From contig JAGLBF010000033.1 in the NCBI GenBank assembly GCA_018260375.1, positions 1 through 20,427 of the forward strand: a stretch of 20,427 bases of DNA, given 5' to 3'. Each line of letters opens with the position of its first letter. Within the stretch, counting starts at the first letter, position 1. Origin of the DNA: Deinococcus sp. GTDB taxonomy: Bacteria > Deinococcota > Deinococci > Deinococcales > Deinococcaceae. Shown here in pieces: positions 1 to 7,682 of the stretch. Made by a program: the position numbers and the translations under genes. The notes beneath the pieces were generated by a model, which saw only the letters and a list, made by a program, of their open reading frames with translations, was not told the DNA's origin and searched no databases.

Positions 1-163
1 CCGTGAAGGCGGTTTCCGTCCCCGCGAAGACCGCGCCCCTGCCGAACGGGGTGGCTTTAACAGCTATCAGGGCGACCGCAGCGCCCCCCGCCGCGATGAC
101 AGCGCCGCACCCCGCGCCCGCCGCGACATGGGTTGGGGTAGCAAGCGCCGCGACGAAGAATAA
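1..163 (+). CDS. C-terminal end of an Arg/Gly-rich protein, probably a DEAD-box RNA helicase (partial)
   Basis: The frame starting at base 2 is open to a TAA at 161-163 and encodes about 53 residues. They are dominated by Arg, Gly, Asp, Glu and Pro (it begins REGGFRPRED and ends MGWGSKRRDEE). Such disordered, RGG-like basic/acidic tails are typical of bacterial DEAD-box RNA helicases of the DeaD/RhlE type, where they bind RNA non-specifically, but other RNA-binding proteins carry them too. No catalytic motif is inside the window, so the family assignment is an inference from composition only. A perfect 10-bp stem-loop follows 17 bases after the stop. Confidence 0.6.
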   Translation, partial: REGGFRPREDRAPAERGGFNSYQGDRSAPRRDDSAAPRARRDMGWGSKRRDEE

Positions 164-180
164 ATTTGCTTGAACCCCTG

Positions 181-207
181 GGACTGCGCTAGAATGAAGC
201 GCAGTCC
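181..207 (+). terminator. Stem-loop after the RNA helicase-like gene
   Basis: GGACTGCGCT (181-190) and AGCGCAGTCC (198-207) form a perfect 10-bp stem around a 7-base loop, 17 bases after the stop codon of the first gene. There is no T-tract, so this is not a classical intrinsic terminator. It may act as a 3' end stabiliser or a Rho-assisted end. Confidence 0.45.
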
Positions 208-250
208 TGGAGGTGCCTGTTGCGCTTCCGTATCACGGAATTCGTATAAG

Positions 251-369
251 TGGCTGACGGGTTTAGAGCTATCATGGTGCGCCTGTACTTAAGTTAACGG
301 GCATGTAGAAGAATCACTACCGGTAAGTAAAGCAGGGCTGCCTTTTCGTTTGGCAGCCTTGCCTTTTAG
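251..369 (+). ncRNA. Candidate small RNA ending at a terminator hairpin
   Basis: A promoter-like TATAAG (245-250), with TTGCGC at 220-225 as a poor -35 at 19-bp spacing, is followed about 110 bases later by a terminator-like hairpin, with no open reading frame worth calling between them. This is the arrangement of a small RNA of about 110-120 nt. The upstream box is part of CGGAATTCGTATAAGT, repeated exactly at 16758-16773. No known RNA family was recognised, so this is an inference from position only. Confidence 0.25.
336..369 (+). terminator. Rho-independent terminator-like hairpin
   Basis: GGCTGCC (336-342) pairs perfectly with GGCAGCC (352-358) across a 9-base T-rich loop and is followed by TTGCCTTTTAG. 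The stem is GC-rich and the T-tract is interrupted, so it is a moderate terminator for transcription from the left. Confidence 0.55.
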
Positions 370-554
370 TTTTCGAAATGACGTTTCTATAATACGAACT
401 GCGCTTTATTCCAGCACAGTCTTACGAGTATCGTATTCGCTTCTATAGTGCGAAAGGCGTACTTGTTGCTATTGCTGCTGGCCTTCTTTCATTCCCTTTT
501 TAACAAAGATTGAATTCAAGTCGTAAGCTGTAGCAGATGCCCTACTCTTGTGTA

Positions 555-3500
555 TCAACTTTCATCTTCGTCATCTGTTAGTGGCGCAAACAGTTTATCT
601 AGGTCGCGCTGGGTAAGCTGTGAGGCGTCGCTGAGGCCACCTTCTAGCACGCCTCTGGCCAGCGCCGCTTTGCGCTGCTGCATCTCTAGGATGCGCTCTT
701 CTACGCTGCCTGCCGCCAGCAGTTTGTACACAAATACGGGTTTGTCTTGCCCAATGCGGTAGGCGCGGTCAGTCGCCTGATTTTCGGCGGCGGGGTTCCA
801 CCAAGGGTCGTAGTGAATTACCGTGTCGGCAGCAGTGAGGTTCAGACCTACGCCGCCCGCCTTAAGACTGATGAGAAACACCTTCGTTTCTCCGCTTTGA
901 AAGGCTGCAATTTGTGGCTCGCGCTGCCTGGTTTGGCCGGTCAGCTTGGAGTAGGGGATGCCTAAGTGTTTAAGCGGTTCCTCTAGGTACCCCAGCAGGG
1001 TAGCAAAGGCGCTAAAGACCAGAATGCGGCGGCCTTCTTCCACGAGCTTAGGGACATTGTCGGTGAACCAGTCAAGCTTGGCGTTGTTTTTGACACTGTG
1101 CGCAGCCTCTAGTTTTACCAACCGGGGGTCGGTGACGGCTTGGCGCAACTTGAGCAGCGCGTCCAGAATGGCGATGGTGCTGCGGCTGAGCCCCCGCGCG
1201 CTGAGTTCTTCGCGGACTTTTTCCTGCATGGTGACGCGCACCGTTTCGTAGAGGTCGCGCTGGTCGCCTTCTAGCGTAACGCGCACAGGTATTTCGGTTT
1301 TGGGCGGCAGCTCGCGGGCCACTTCGGTCTTTTCGCGCCGCAGCACAAAGGGCCGAATGCGGGCCGCCAGCGCCGCGCGGCGCACAGGGTCGGCATGTTT
1401 TTCTATGGGTGTGCGGTACAGCTCGCGAAAGACCTTTTCATTGTGTAGCAAGCCAGGTGACAAAAAGTTGAACAGTGACCACAGCTCGCCCAGGTGGTTT
1501 TCAAGTGGCGTACCCGTGAGCGCCAGGCGGTGATTGGCCTTCAGGCCGCCCGCTGCCTTAGCAGAGGCACTTTTGGCGTTTTTGATGTTCTGTGCTTCAT
1601 CAAGTATCAGCAGGTGGTAGGGCTGCTGCTCTAGCTCATTGAGGTCGCGCGGCAACAGGGGATAGCTGGTCAGCACCAGGTCGTATTGGTTCATCTGGGT
1701 AAAGTGGCCCTTGCGCTCAGGGCCGTGCAGAGTCAGCACTTTGAGGTCGGGGGTAAAGCGGCTGGCCTCGCGTTTCCAGTTGTGCAGCACGCTGGTAGGA
1801 GCCACCACGAGGCTGGGCAAGGTGGCGCGCCCGCTTTCCTTTTCGGCCTGAAGGTGGGCCAGGGTCTGCACTGTATTATGTGTCACAATATAATGGTCGG
1901 TGACGTACAGGTGGTCAGGAGCGGCCACCGCAATGCACTGCGCGGCCTTCAGGCCCACATACTCAATGCTGCGTATGCCACGTGTGGGCGGCTCCTTGCT
2001 GAGTTGGCGGTAGGCGCTGAGCTTTTCGGGCAGCCTAAAGGGGTCAAGCGTGGGCGGCAGCTCAAGGGTGACGCGCCAGCAGGTTGCCGTTTGGCCATCG
2101 TCGCAAGCACTTGCCTCTGGATGTAGAGACGCCACGCCGCCCAGCGACTGCACCAGGTCAACCACGGCGCAGGCTAGAGCTTTAGCGGCGCTGGTATAGT
2201 TTACTTTTGTACCAGACTTGCCTGCGCCGACGTGTCCGCCAGTATCTAGCAGCCCTTGCAACAGGGCTAGGCGCTGCGCGGGGCTTGCCAGCAGATAGGG
2301 GGCAAGCACCTGCTGAGTGCTGCCCGCCTGGCCGTTGCTGGCAGTCAGCGGGTTGGGTGACCACTGGCCCTGTGGTTGCGTGCCACTGATCCCCTGGACG
2401 CTGCTCAACTGGGCTTGGCCCGCCTGTACCCCGGCGTACGCTACCCCTGAGGACAAGGCCAGCGCCGGGTACTTTTCGGTGGTGCGGCTCAGGTGGTGTG
2501 GCATGTTGGCCTCACCCAGCAGTGTCCCCAGCGTGTAGGGGTCAGCGGCCAGATGCTGCTCGGCAAACTGCACAGCCTGCACCACCGGTAAATAATGCTT
2601 GAGATTGCCGAACGCGTCTTTGAGGTCGTGTCGTAGCTGCTCGGTGGTGCATACGCGCCAGGGCTGCGCTTTCCCTGTCGCTGCGCGGCGTTGTTCTGCG
2701 TCAGGGGGTTGTACGGCCCACAGGTGGTCATTGTCCACCTCTACGCTCATGCCGTCGGTGAGGGTCACGCGGTAGATAGGGCGCAGGCCCTGCGGAAAGA
2801 CGCCTGTAACTTGGGTAGGCTGTCCCTGCTGCCCGATCACAAAGTCGCCTAATTGCAACTCACCCATGCACCGCCAGCCCAGCGGGGTCAGCACCCGCGC
2901 GTCTAGCGGCTGCGCTTTGCCCAGGCCCATGTCGTCGGCCAGAATGCCGCCCATTTCGGTTTGGCGCAAAAACTGCATCCAGCTTAGGCCCTGGTGTTGG
3001 TAGGGGCGCAAGTCGGCGTGGAGTCCCTGAGGTTTAGGCACAGGCTGTATACCGGCAAAGTCGCGCAGTTGTCTGCCGAGTGCCAGCAGGCGCTCAGCAC
3101 CCACCCAGCGGGCTTTGAGGGCTTCTTCAAGCTGCGACAGCCGCGCCGCGTCCAGTAGGGGTAAGGTCAGCGGGCCAGCGGGCAAGTCGCGCAGGTTGAG
3201 TTCTACGATGATGCTGAGTATGCTGCGCACCCGCCCCGCAGGAAGAGCCAGCTTGCGCCCGTCGGGCAGGGCGGCGTACAGGGTTTCGTCATCGCTGAGG
3301 TTGGCCAGTGCGCCTGCACTAAAGAGGTCAGGGCGCGAGGCGATGAGGCTGACCAGAATAGGCAGCAAGCTGACCTTTTGCCCGCCAATCACCACGCCCA
3401 GGTCTAGGGTGAACCATCCGCCCTGCTCCGCTGTTTCACCGTACCAGTCTTCGATGTGTGCCAAGCGGTACGGAAAGTCAGCCGGCATCTCTACCCGCAC

Positions 3501-5117
3501 GCCCTGGCGCTCGAGTTCGCTGATGCCGCGCTCGACAAAGTTGTACCACTGCTCTTCACTGGTCAGGGTCAGCAGTTGCGAGTTTTCACTGCTGGCCAGC
3601 TTTAATGTTGGCGGCAGTTCTTTGCTGAGCTTGCGAAAGCCCTGGCGGTTGATCACAGACGCGGCTTGGCGCTCAGCGGGAATGTCGCGCGCCAACATCA
3701 CCACTTCGCCGTTGAGATAGTGACGGCTGATTTCCTGGGGGTGCTTGGGGTTGCCCGCGAGCTTGCTGTCGCTGCTGCCTACAGGGGGCGTAACCTGGTC
3801 GCCGTACAGGTGGAGCAACTCTGCCAAGGGGCGGGCTTCACTTTTGGGTGTCCCCCAGCTGTTTTTGCGACGCAGCTCAGGGGCACGGTAGCTCAGGCGC
3901 AGCAGCGGGCGGTAAGGAAGTTGCTCTTGGCGCACGGTGATGGGGGTGGGTGGCGGCACGGCCTCACCAAACATCTTTTGCACTGCTTCGCCGAGCATCA
4001 CGCTCTCTTCGGGTGGCACGGGGGGCAGATGCAGCAAAATCTCTTCGGCACTGGGTGACAAAGCGCTTTGCAGCTTGCCGATTTCGCGCTCATCTCGCAA
4101 GTACCACGCGGGCGTCACTGGCAGGCGTACCACGCCCGTAGGGGGCTGATACAGCAGCCTTTGCATGCCCTGCTCGTCGGTATGCCAGGTCATTTGAGCG
4201 CTAAGCACTGGCCCCGCCTGTAGCGGCACGCTCTGACCTTTCCAGACCAGTCGGCCTGTGTCAAGCATGCTCGAAAGCAGCAAGTTGCCAAGCCCACTGT
4301 CACCCAACAAATAGCCTTCGGTGCCGTCTACAATAGCGCTCTGGGCGCTGGTCGCCAGCAGCCGCAAGGTCGCTAGGTCGCGCCGCGCGTACACAGGCAA
4401 GTCGCGGATACTGTCGGGGTCGTAGCGCAGAGTGTAGGGCAGTTTAAAGGGTTGCAGCAGTTGCATCTCAGTACCCTCCCACTCGGCGCGGCGCACCTGC
4501 ACCGACAAGGTGGCGCTGCCTTTGTAGCGCGTCTGGCTGAGCACGTAGGCGAGCGTTTGGATGTCGGGCTTGCGGTCTAGGGCCTGCTCCATGCGGCTGA
4601 GCCAGCCGCGCAGGTGCGGCGAGCCACCTTTGTCTGACTTGGTATTGCCTGAACGGTTGGCGGCTGGTGCAGAGCCTGCCGCTACGGCTTTGGGACGGGC
4701 CGGCTGATTAGGGCTAGCCGGATGATTGGCGCTGGGCTGTTGCGCCGCTGCCGTCTGATTACGCGCCGAACGGGGCTGCTTGTTGTGGGCCGTGCGCTCA
4801 ACTGGTGTACTCGCCTTTTCGCGCGCCTGGGCCCCATGAACCATCAGTACCAGGGCCAAGTGGGCGCACTTGGCCTTGGTACAAGAGCAAGTGCTGTCTT
4901 TTAATTGGCCTTTCTTTAGGTCAACTTGGGTGGTGTACTCACGGCCCTTGTCGCTTATGCGGGCAAGCAGCCGCAGCATGTTGTTGTGGGGTGCTTCCAC
5001 CCACCTCAGCACCGCTTTGGGTCCCAGCCAACTGGCATAGTGCTCTATATCAGGTTCAAAATAATCATCGGGCAAATCAGCGTGCCGCAGTTTTAGTTGA
5101 GGACTAATTATCTTCAT
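555..5117 (-). CDS. SWIM zinc-finger SNF2-family helicase/ATPase interrupted by an intein
   Basis: A DNA-dependent ATPase of the SNF2 (SF2) family; bacterial members are thought to remodel protein-DNA contacts in transcription or repair. The precursor has 1520 residues. A SWIM zinc finger is visible at 77-86 (C77-x-C79, C84-x-H86), then a low-complexity Ala/Gln/Pro linker (about 100-165). The SNF2 core has Walker A GLGK (731-734) with its Thr on the far side of the intein, DEAQ (about 1173-1176), LTGTPLEN, and the C-terminal lobe with AGGVGLNL, DPWWNPA and RAYRIGQ. Residues 735-1081 are an intein; without it the protein has about 1173 residues, normal for the family. I chose ATG at 5117 because AAGGTG lies 5 bases upstream; an in-frame GTG at 5123 is possible. 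The gene follows prfC by 33 bp, probably in one transcript. Confidence 0.95.
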   Translation of the reverse strand: MKIISPQLKLRHADLPDDYFEPDIEHYASWLGPKAVLRWVEAPHNNMLRLLARISDKGREYTTQVDLKKGQLKDSTCSCTKAKCAHLALVLMVHGAQAREKASTPVERTAHNKQPRSARNQTAAAQQPSANHPASPNQPARPKAVAAGSAPAANRSGNTKSDKGGSPHLRGWLSRMEQALDRKPDIQTLAYVLSQTRYKGSATLSVQVRRAEWEGTEMQLLQPFKLPYTLRYDPDSIRDLPVYARRDLATLRLLATSAQSAIVDGTEGYLLGDSGLGNLLLSSMLDTGRLVWKGQSVPLQAGPVLSAQMTWHTDEQGMQRLLYQPPTGVVRLPVTPAWYLRDEREIGKLQSALSPSAEEILLHLPPVPPEESVMLGEAVQKMFGEAVPPPTPITVRQEQLPYRPLLRLSYRAPELRRKNSWGTPKSEARPLAELLHLYGDQVTPPVGSSDSKLAGNPKHPQEISRHYLNGEVVMLARDIPAERQAASVINRQGFRKLSKELPPTLKLASSENSQLLTLTSEEQWYNFVERGISELERQGVRVEMPADFPYRLAHIEDWYGETAEQGGWFTLDLGVVIGGQKVSLLPILVSLIASRPDLFSAGALANLSDDETLYAALPDGRKLALPAGRVRSILSIIVELNLRDLPAGPLTLPLLDAARLSQLEEALKARWVGAERLLALGRQLRDFAGIQPVPKPQGLHADLRPYQHQGLSWMQFLRQTEMGGILADDMGLGKAQPLDARVLTPLGWRCMGELQLGDFVIGQQGQPTQVTGVFPQGLRPIYRVTLTDGMSVEVDNDHLWAVQPPDAEQRRAATGKAQPWRVCTTEQLRHDLKDAFGNLKHYLPVVQAVQFAEQHLAADPYTLGTLLGEANMPHHLSRTTEKYPALALSSGVAYAGVQAGQAQLSSVQGISGTQPQGQWSPNPLTASNGQAGSTQQVLAPYLLASPAQRLALLQGLLDTGGHVGAGKSGTKVNYTSAAKALACAVVDLVQSLGGVASLHPEASACDDGQTATCWRVTLELPPTLDPFRLPEKLSAYRQLSKEPPTRGIRSIEYVGLKAAQCIAVAAPDHLYVTDHYIVTHNTVQTLAHLQAEKESGRATLPSLVVAPTSVLHNWKREASRFTPDLKVLTLHGPERKGHFTQMNQYDLVLTSYPLLPRDLNELEQQPYHLLILDEAQNIKNAKSASAKAAGGLKANHRLALTGTPLENHLGELWSLFNFLSPGLLHNEKVFRELYRTPIEKHADPVRRAALAARIRPFVLRREKTEVARELPPKTEIPVRVTLEGDQRDLYETVRVTMQEKVREELSARGLSRSTIAILDALLKLRQAVTDPRLVKLEAAHSVKNNAKLDWFTDNVPKLVEEGRRILVFSAFATLLGYLEEPLKHLGIPYSKLTGQTRQREPQIAAFQSGETKVFLISLKAGGVGLNLTAADTVIHYDPWWNPAAENQATDRAYRIGQDKPVFVYKLLAAGSVEERILEMQQRKAALARGVLEGGLSDASQLTQRDLDKLFAPLTDDEDES
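1875..2915 (-). mobile_element. Intein (347 aa) in the Walker A motif of the SNF2 helicase, class 3 signature
   Basis: The Walker A sequence GLGK-T is split between K and T by 347 residues that start AQPLDARVLTPLGW and end HYIVTHN, with Thr as the +1 residue. Residue 1 is Ala, not Cys or Ser. Block B contains DNDHLW (H64, W66), block F contains CIAV (C327), and Thr345 precedes the terminal His-Asn: the W-C-T set that marks class 3 inteins, in which the block F Cys makes the first attack. Between the splicing blocks is a LAGLIDADG endonuclease region with motif 1 as LGTLLGEA (129-136) and motif 2 as GLLDTGG (221-227). Both catalytic Asp positions are changed (E135, G226), so the endonuclease is probably dead. 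A Gly/Gln/Ser-rich insert lies at about 164-202. An intein is known in a D. radiodurans Snf2 protein. Confidence 0.9.
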
Positions 5118-5150
5118 GGTCACACCTTTTTCAGTTCATGGGGCTCTGGC

Positions 5151-6755
5151 TTATACCTTAGTCAGGTCCCTAGGCAGCGGCAAAAATTCTATTTCGGGGT
5201 GCTGCTCGCGGGTGTAGTCTAGGTCGTAGCTGCTTCGGAAGAGCATCACCGGGCGTCCCTGGTCGTCTTCAACGTGACGGGCAAAGCGCGAGACTTCACC
5301 CGCGTCACCAGCCAGCCAGCGTACCAGTTGGTAGCCCGTGATGTGCATCTCAACCTCTACGCCGTACTCCTCGGCCAGCCGGGCCTGAAAGACCTCAAAT
5401 TGCAGCGGCCCCACTGCGCCCAGATAAGGGTCACGCGCCCCGTCAGTGGGGTAAAACACCTGCACCACGCCCTCTTCGGCGAGTTGGGTAAGGCCTTTCA
5501 TAAAGGCTTTGCGCTTGCCCACATCTCGCAGGCTGATGGTGGCAAAGGTTTCGGGGGTAAAGCGTGGAAAGCTGGGAAGCTGCAATTTGGTGTCCAGACT
5601 GATCACGTCACCAATCTGAAACACACCAGGATTGACCAACCCCACGATGTCGCCTGGGTAGGCATCTTCTACCTTTTCGCGGTCCTGGGCAAAGAGGGTG
5701 TGCGCCTGGCTCAGCCTCAGCTTGCGTCCCGTGCGGGTGTGGGTTACGTCCATGCCGCGCTCAAAGTGACCTGACATCACCCGCATGTAGGCGGTGCGGT
5801 CACGGTGCTGCTTGCTCATGTTGGCCTGCAGCTTAAAGATAAACCCAGAAAAAGGAGCGGTGGGCTGACGCTCACCCAGGTTGGTTTCTACGGGGCCAGG
5901 CGGGGGGGCGAGCTCTACAAAGTTATGCAAAAAGTGCTCAATGCCAAAGTTGTTCATGGCTGAGCCAAAAAACACGGGTGTCAGCGTGCCTGCCAAAAAC
6001 TTGTCTTGGTCAAAGTGCTCAAGTGCACCTGTGATCAGCTCTACGTCCTGTTGCAATTTGGCGGCGAGGTCAGCGCCTACTAGCTCACCTAGACGTGGGT
6101 CACTCAGCCCGGAGGTTTGCATAGGGGCGCGGTGCTTACCACGTGCGGTGCGCTCAAACACCAGCACCTCACCGCGCGCCAGGTCATACACACCTTTAAA
6201 GTCGGGGCCGTCACCAATGGGCCAAGTCAGCGGCACGGCCACGATGCCCAGCGTCTCTTCTACCTGGGCCAGCAGCTCAAAAGGGTCAAGTGCGGGCCTG
6301 TCCATTTTGTTGATAAAGGTCAGAATCGGGATTTCACGGTTGCGGCAGACCGCGAAGAGCTTTTCGGTCTGGGTCTGCACGCCTCTGGCAGCGTCTAGCA
6401 CCATCAGCGCACTGTCGGCGGCGGTTAGGGTGCGGTAGGTGTCTTCACTAAAATCTTGGTGACCTGGGGTGTCAAGCAGGTTGACATGGCGGCCCTGGTA
6501 TTCAAAGGTCAGCGCCGACGAGCTGATAGAAATGCCGCGCTGCTGCTCAATGCTCATCCAGTCAGAGGCCGTGTGGCGCGTGCCTTCGCGGGCCGTAACC
6601 GAGCCAGCTTCCTGAATAGCGCCGCCGTACAGCAGCAGTTTTTCGGTGATGGTGGTTTTGCCCGCATCAGGGTGCGAGATAATAGCAAAGGTACGGCGGC
6701 GCGCAATTTCGCTGTCAAGCTGGGCAGAGGGCATAGGGTGTTGGGGGGCGGTCAT
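5151..6755 (-). CDS. prfC: Peptide chain release factor 3 (RF3)
   Basis: A translational GTPase that removes RF1/RF2 from the ribosome after peptide release. The 534-residue length is usual for RF3. The G1 loop SHPDAGKTT (27-35) is followed by switch I with the RF3-type TARE-GTRHTASDWM context, then QQRGISISSS, the G3 element DTPGHQDFSEDTYR and the G4 element NKMDR. The C-terminal part carries the family sequence FEVFQARLAEEYGVEV. The start ATG is set by GGAGG 7 bases upstream. A promoter-like TTAACC-N17-TATGAT sits about 110 bp upstream (6872-6900). The helicase gene follows after 33 bp and probably shares the transcript. Confidence 0.96.
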   Translation of the reverse strand: MTAPQHPMPSAQLDSEIARRRTFAIISHPDAGKTTITEKLLLYGGAIQEAGSVTAREGTRHTASDWMSIEQQRGISISSSALTFEYQGRHVNLLDTPGHQDFSEDTYRTLTAADSALMVLDAARGVQTQTEKLFAVCRNREIPILTFINKMDRPALDPFELLAQVEETLGIVAVPLTWPIGDGPDFKGVYDLARGEVLVFERTARGKHRAPMQTSGLSDPRLGELVGADLAAKLQQDVELITGALEHFDQDKFLAGTLTPVFFGSAMNNFGIEHFLHNFVELAPPPGPVETNLGERQPTAPFSGFIFKLQANMSKQHRDRTAYMRVMSGHFERGMDVTHTRTGRKLRLSQAHTLFAQDREKVEDAYPGDIVGLVNPGVFQIGDVISLDTKLQLPSFPRFTPETFATISLRDVGKRKAFMKGLTQLAEEGVVQVFYPTDGARDPYLGAVGPLQFEVFQARLAEEYGVEVEMHITGYQLVRWLAGDAGEVSRFARHVEDDQGRPVMLFRSSYDLDYTREQHPEIEFLPLPRDLTKV

Positions 6756-6871
6756 GGTGATTCCTCCAGTGGGGACAGGGGAGATGGCGCACGCTTTGGC
6801 TGCAACCTGCGGCCGCGCACGGTGAGCCTCAACCTCAGCCAGCGGCGCGGGGAGTAAACGGCATAAAGGCC

Positions 6872-6900
6872 ATCATAGCGCGTCTGGATGAGGAGGTTAA
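6872..6900 (-). promoter_or_regulatory. Predicted sigma-70-type promoter of prfC-helicase operon
   Basis: On the minus strand, TTAACC (6900-6895) is separated by exactly 17 bases from TATGAT (6877-6872), close to the housekeeping consensus. Transcription would start near 6865, giving a leader of about 110 nt before the prfC ATG. The promoter lies 22 bp outside the edge of dispersed repeat copy A. Confidence 0.55.
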
Positions 6901-6922
6901 GAGGGTAATAAAGTGAGTGGCC

Positions 6923-7058
6923 ATACGGACTGCCGCTCCATTCCACAACAGTCGGAAAAGCGCCGCCTGCGGCTCCATACCGCACAGTCCATATGCTGTT
7001 CCCACTCGCATCCGCCCTGATTGATTCGGAAGTACGCCAAATCAATCGGAATCCGTAT
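6923..7058 (-). repeat. Dispersed inverted-repeat element, copy A (136 bp)
   Basis: This segment, read on the minus strand, matches 20245-20379 (plus strand) with about six substitutions and one single-base indel. Its outer ends are ATACGGA and TCCGTAT, a 7-bp terminal inverted repeat, and it contains an internal GATTGATT/AATCAATC inverted pair. It has no transposase gene. In size, structure and dispersal it resembles the small non-coding repeats known from Deinococcus genomes or a MITE. It lies between the TetR gene and the prfC promoter. A translated frame running through it is an artefact of the repeat. Confidence 0.8.
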
Positions 7059-7162
7059 CACAGGGCAAAGTATGGCCCTGTAGTTCCAGCGCGGGCTGAA
7101 TAAGCTCCCCCCAGGTACTTTGCGCCCATGCACCGACTTACCGGCGCTGACCCGGCTTCTTT

Positions 7163-7675
7163 TTAGCTTACCGCCTTCAATAGTGCCTCTTTTGCTGTAT
7201 CAGATAGCTTTTGGCCTGTATGGGCCGCTGTAATCATACCTTCGCCCACAATAAATAAAATATCTGCAGAGTCTTTATGAAGTGACTGGGCCAAACGGGC
7301 CCGCACCGCTGCCTTATGCTCTTCAGAGCGCTGGCGAGCAAGGCTTGAAGATTCCGGATATTCAGCACAGGCATTGATAAAAAGGCAGCCGTAGAACTCG
7401 GGTGATGTTGTCCATGTATCAATAAAGTTTAAGTAGGCTTTCGGGATTTCAGAAGGTGTTTTGCCGGCTAAGGCCAGTTCTAGCTGCTGCATAAACTGTG
7501 CATGGCGATATTCAAGCACAGCATTGATCAGGCCGTCCTTGCTTTCAAAGTGGCTGTACAGTGTGCGTTTGGTCACCCCCATCTGCTCAGCCAGTCGGTC
7601 TACGCCCGTCGCATGAAAGCCTTCACGAGAGAGGCAAGCCAGAGCGTTAGCGGTCAGTCGTTCACGGTTTTCCAT
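7163..7675 (-). CDS. TetR/AcrR-family transcriptional regulator
   Basis: A 170-residue one-component repressor. The N-terminal DNA-binding domain is canonical: GVDRLAEQMGVTKRTLYSHFESKDGL, with the helix-turn-helix at about 25-44 and the family YxHFxSK(D/E)xL signature. The rest (about 60-170) is the ligand-binding/dimerisation domain with the usual weak conservation; ligand unknown. The frame is open upstream of 7675, but that part overlaps the shared promoter region, so I place the start at ATG 7675 (MENRERLTAN). No good Shine-Dalgarno sequence is present; a TATACT box (7695-7690 on the minus strand) ends 14 bases before the ATG, implying a very short leader. It is divergent from the HPP gene at 7749 and probably controls both. 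Confidence 0.9.
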   Translation of the reverse strand: MENRERLTANALACLSREGFHATGVDRLAEQMGVTKRTLYSHFESKDGLINAVLEYRHAQFMQQLELALAGKTPSEIPKAYLNFIDTWTTSPEFYGCLFINACAEYPESSSLARQRSEEHKAAVRARLAQSLHKDSADILFIVGEGMITAAHTGQKLSDTAKEALLKAVS

Positions 7676-7682
7676 AGCAGTC

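Larger units (their letters stand above)
164..554. other. Gene-free interval between the first gene and the SNF2 helicase
   Basis: I see no convincing protein gene in this 391-bp interval. It holds the stem-loop at 181-207, a promoter-like TATAAG at 245-250 inside a 16-bp sequence that recurs at 16758-16773, a terminator-like hairpin at 336-369, and a perfect TATAAT at 388-393 with a weak TTTAGT box (365-370) 17 bases upstream. A short inverted repeat (TTCGC 436-440 / GCGAA 450-454) lies further on. The helicase gene converges on it from the right and shows no clear terminator of its own here. Confidence 0.5.
6756..7162. other. Interval between prfC and the TetR gene
   Basis: No protein gene is supported here. 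The 407 bp hold the prfC leader and promoter, repeat copy A (6923-7058), and a perfect 7-bp hairpin ACAGGGC (7060-7066) / GCCCTGT (7075-7081) abutting the repeat. The hairpin has no T-tract, so a terminator for the TetR gene is not clear. Confidence 0.5.

Noticed and set aside
261..272. GTTTAGAGCTAT, similar to the start of some type II CRISPR repeats
   Set aside because: It occurs once, with no spacers, repeats or cas genes; a chance match.
3115..3720. 201-codon plus-strand frame inside the helicase gene
   Set aside because: It is antisense to conserved helicase sequence and has a Ser/Arg-rich composition typical of shadow frames.
5118..5123. GTG at 5123 as the helicase start
   Set aside because: AAGGTG is correctly spaced for the ATG at 5117 and overlaps or abuts the GTG.
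6752..7045. 97-codon minus-strand frame through repeat copy A
   Set aside because: It shares protein sequence with a frame in copy B only because both are the same non-coding repeat; no ribosome binding site or family match.
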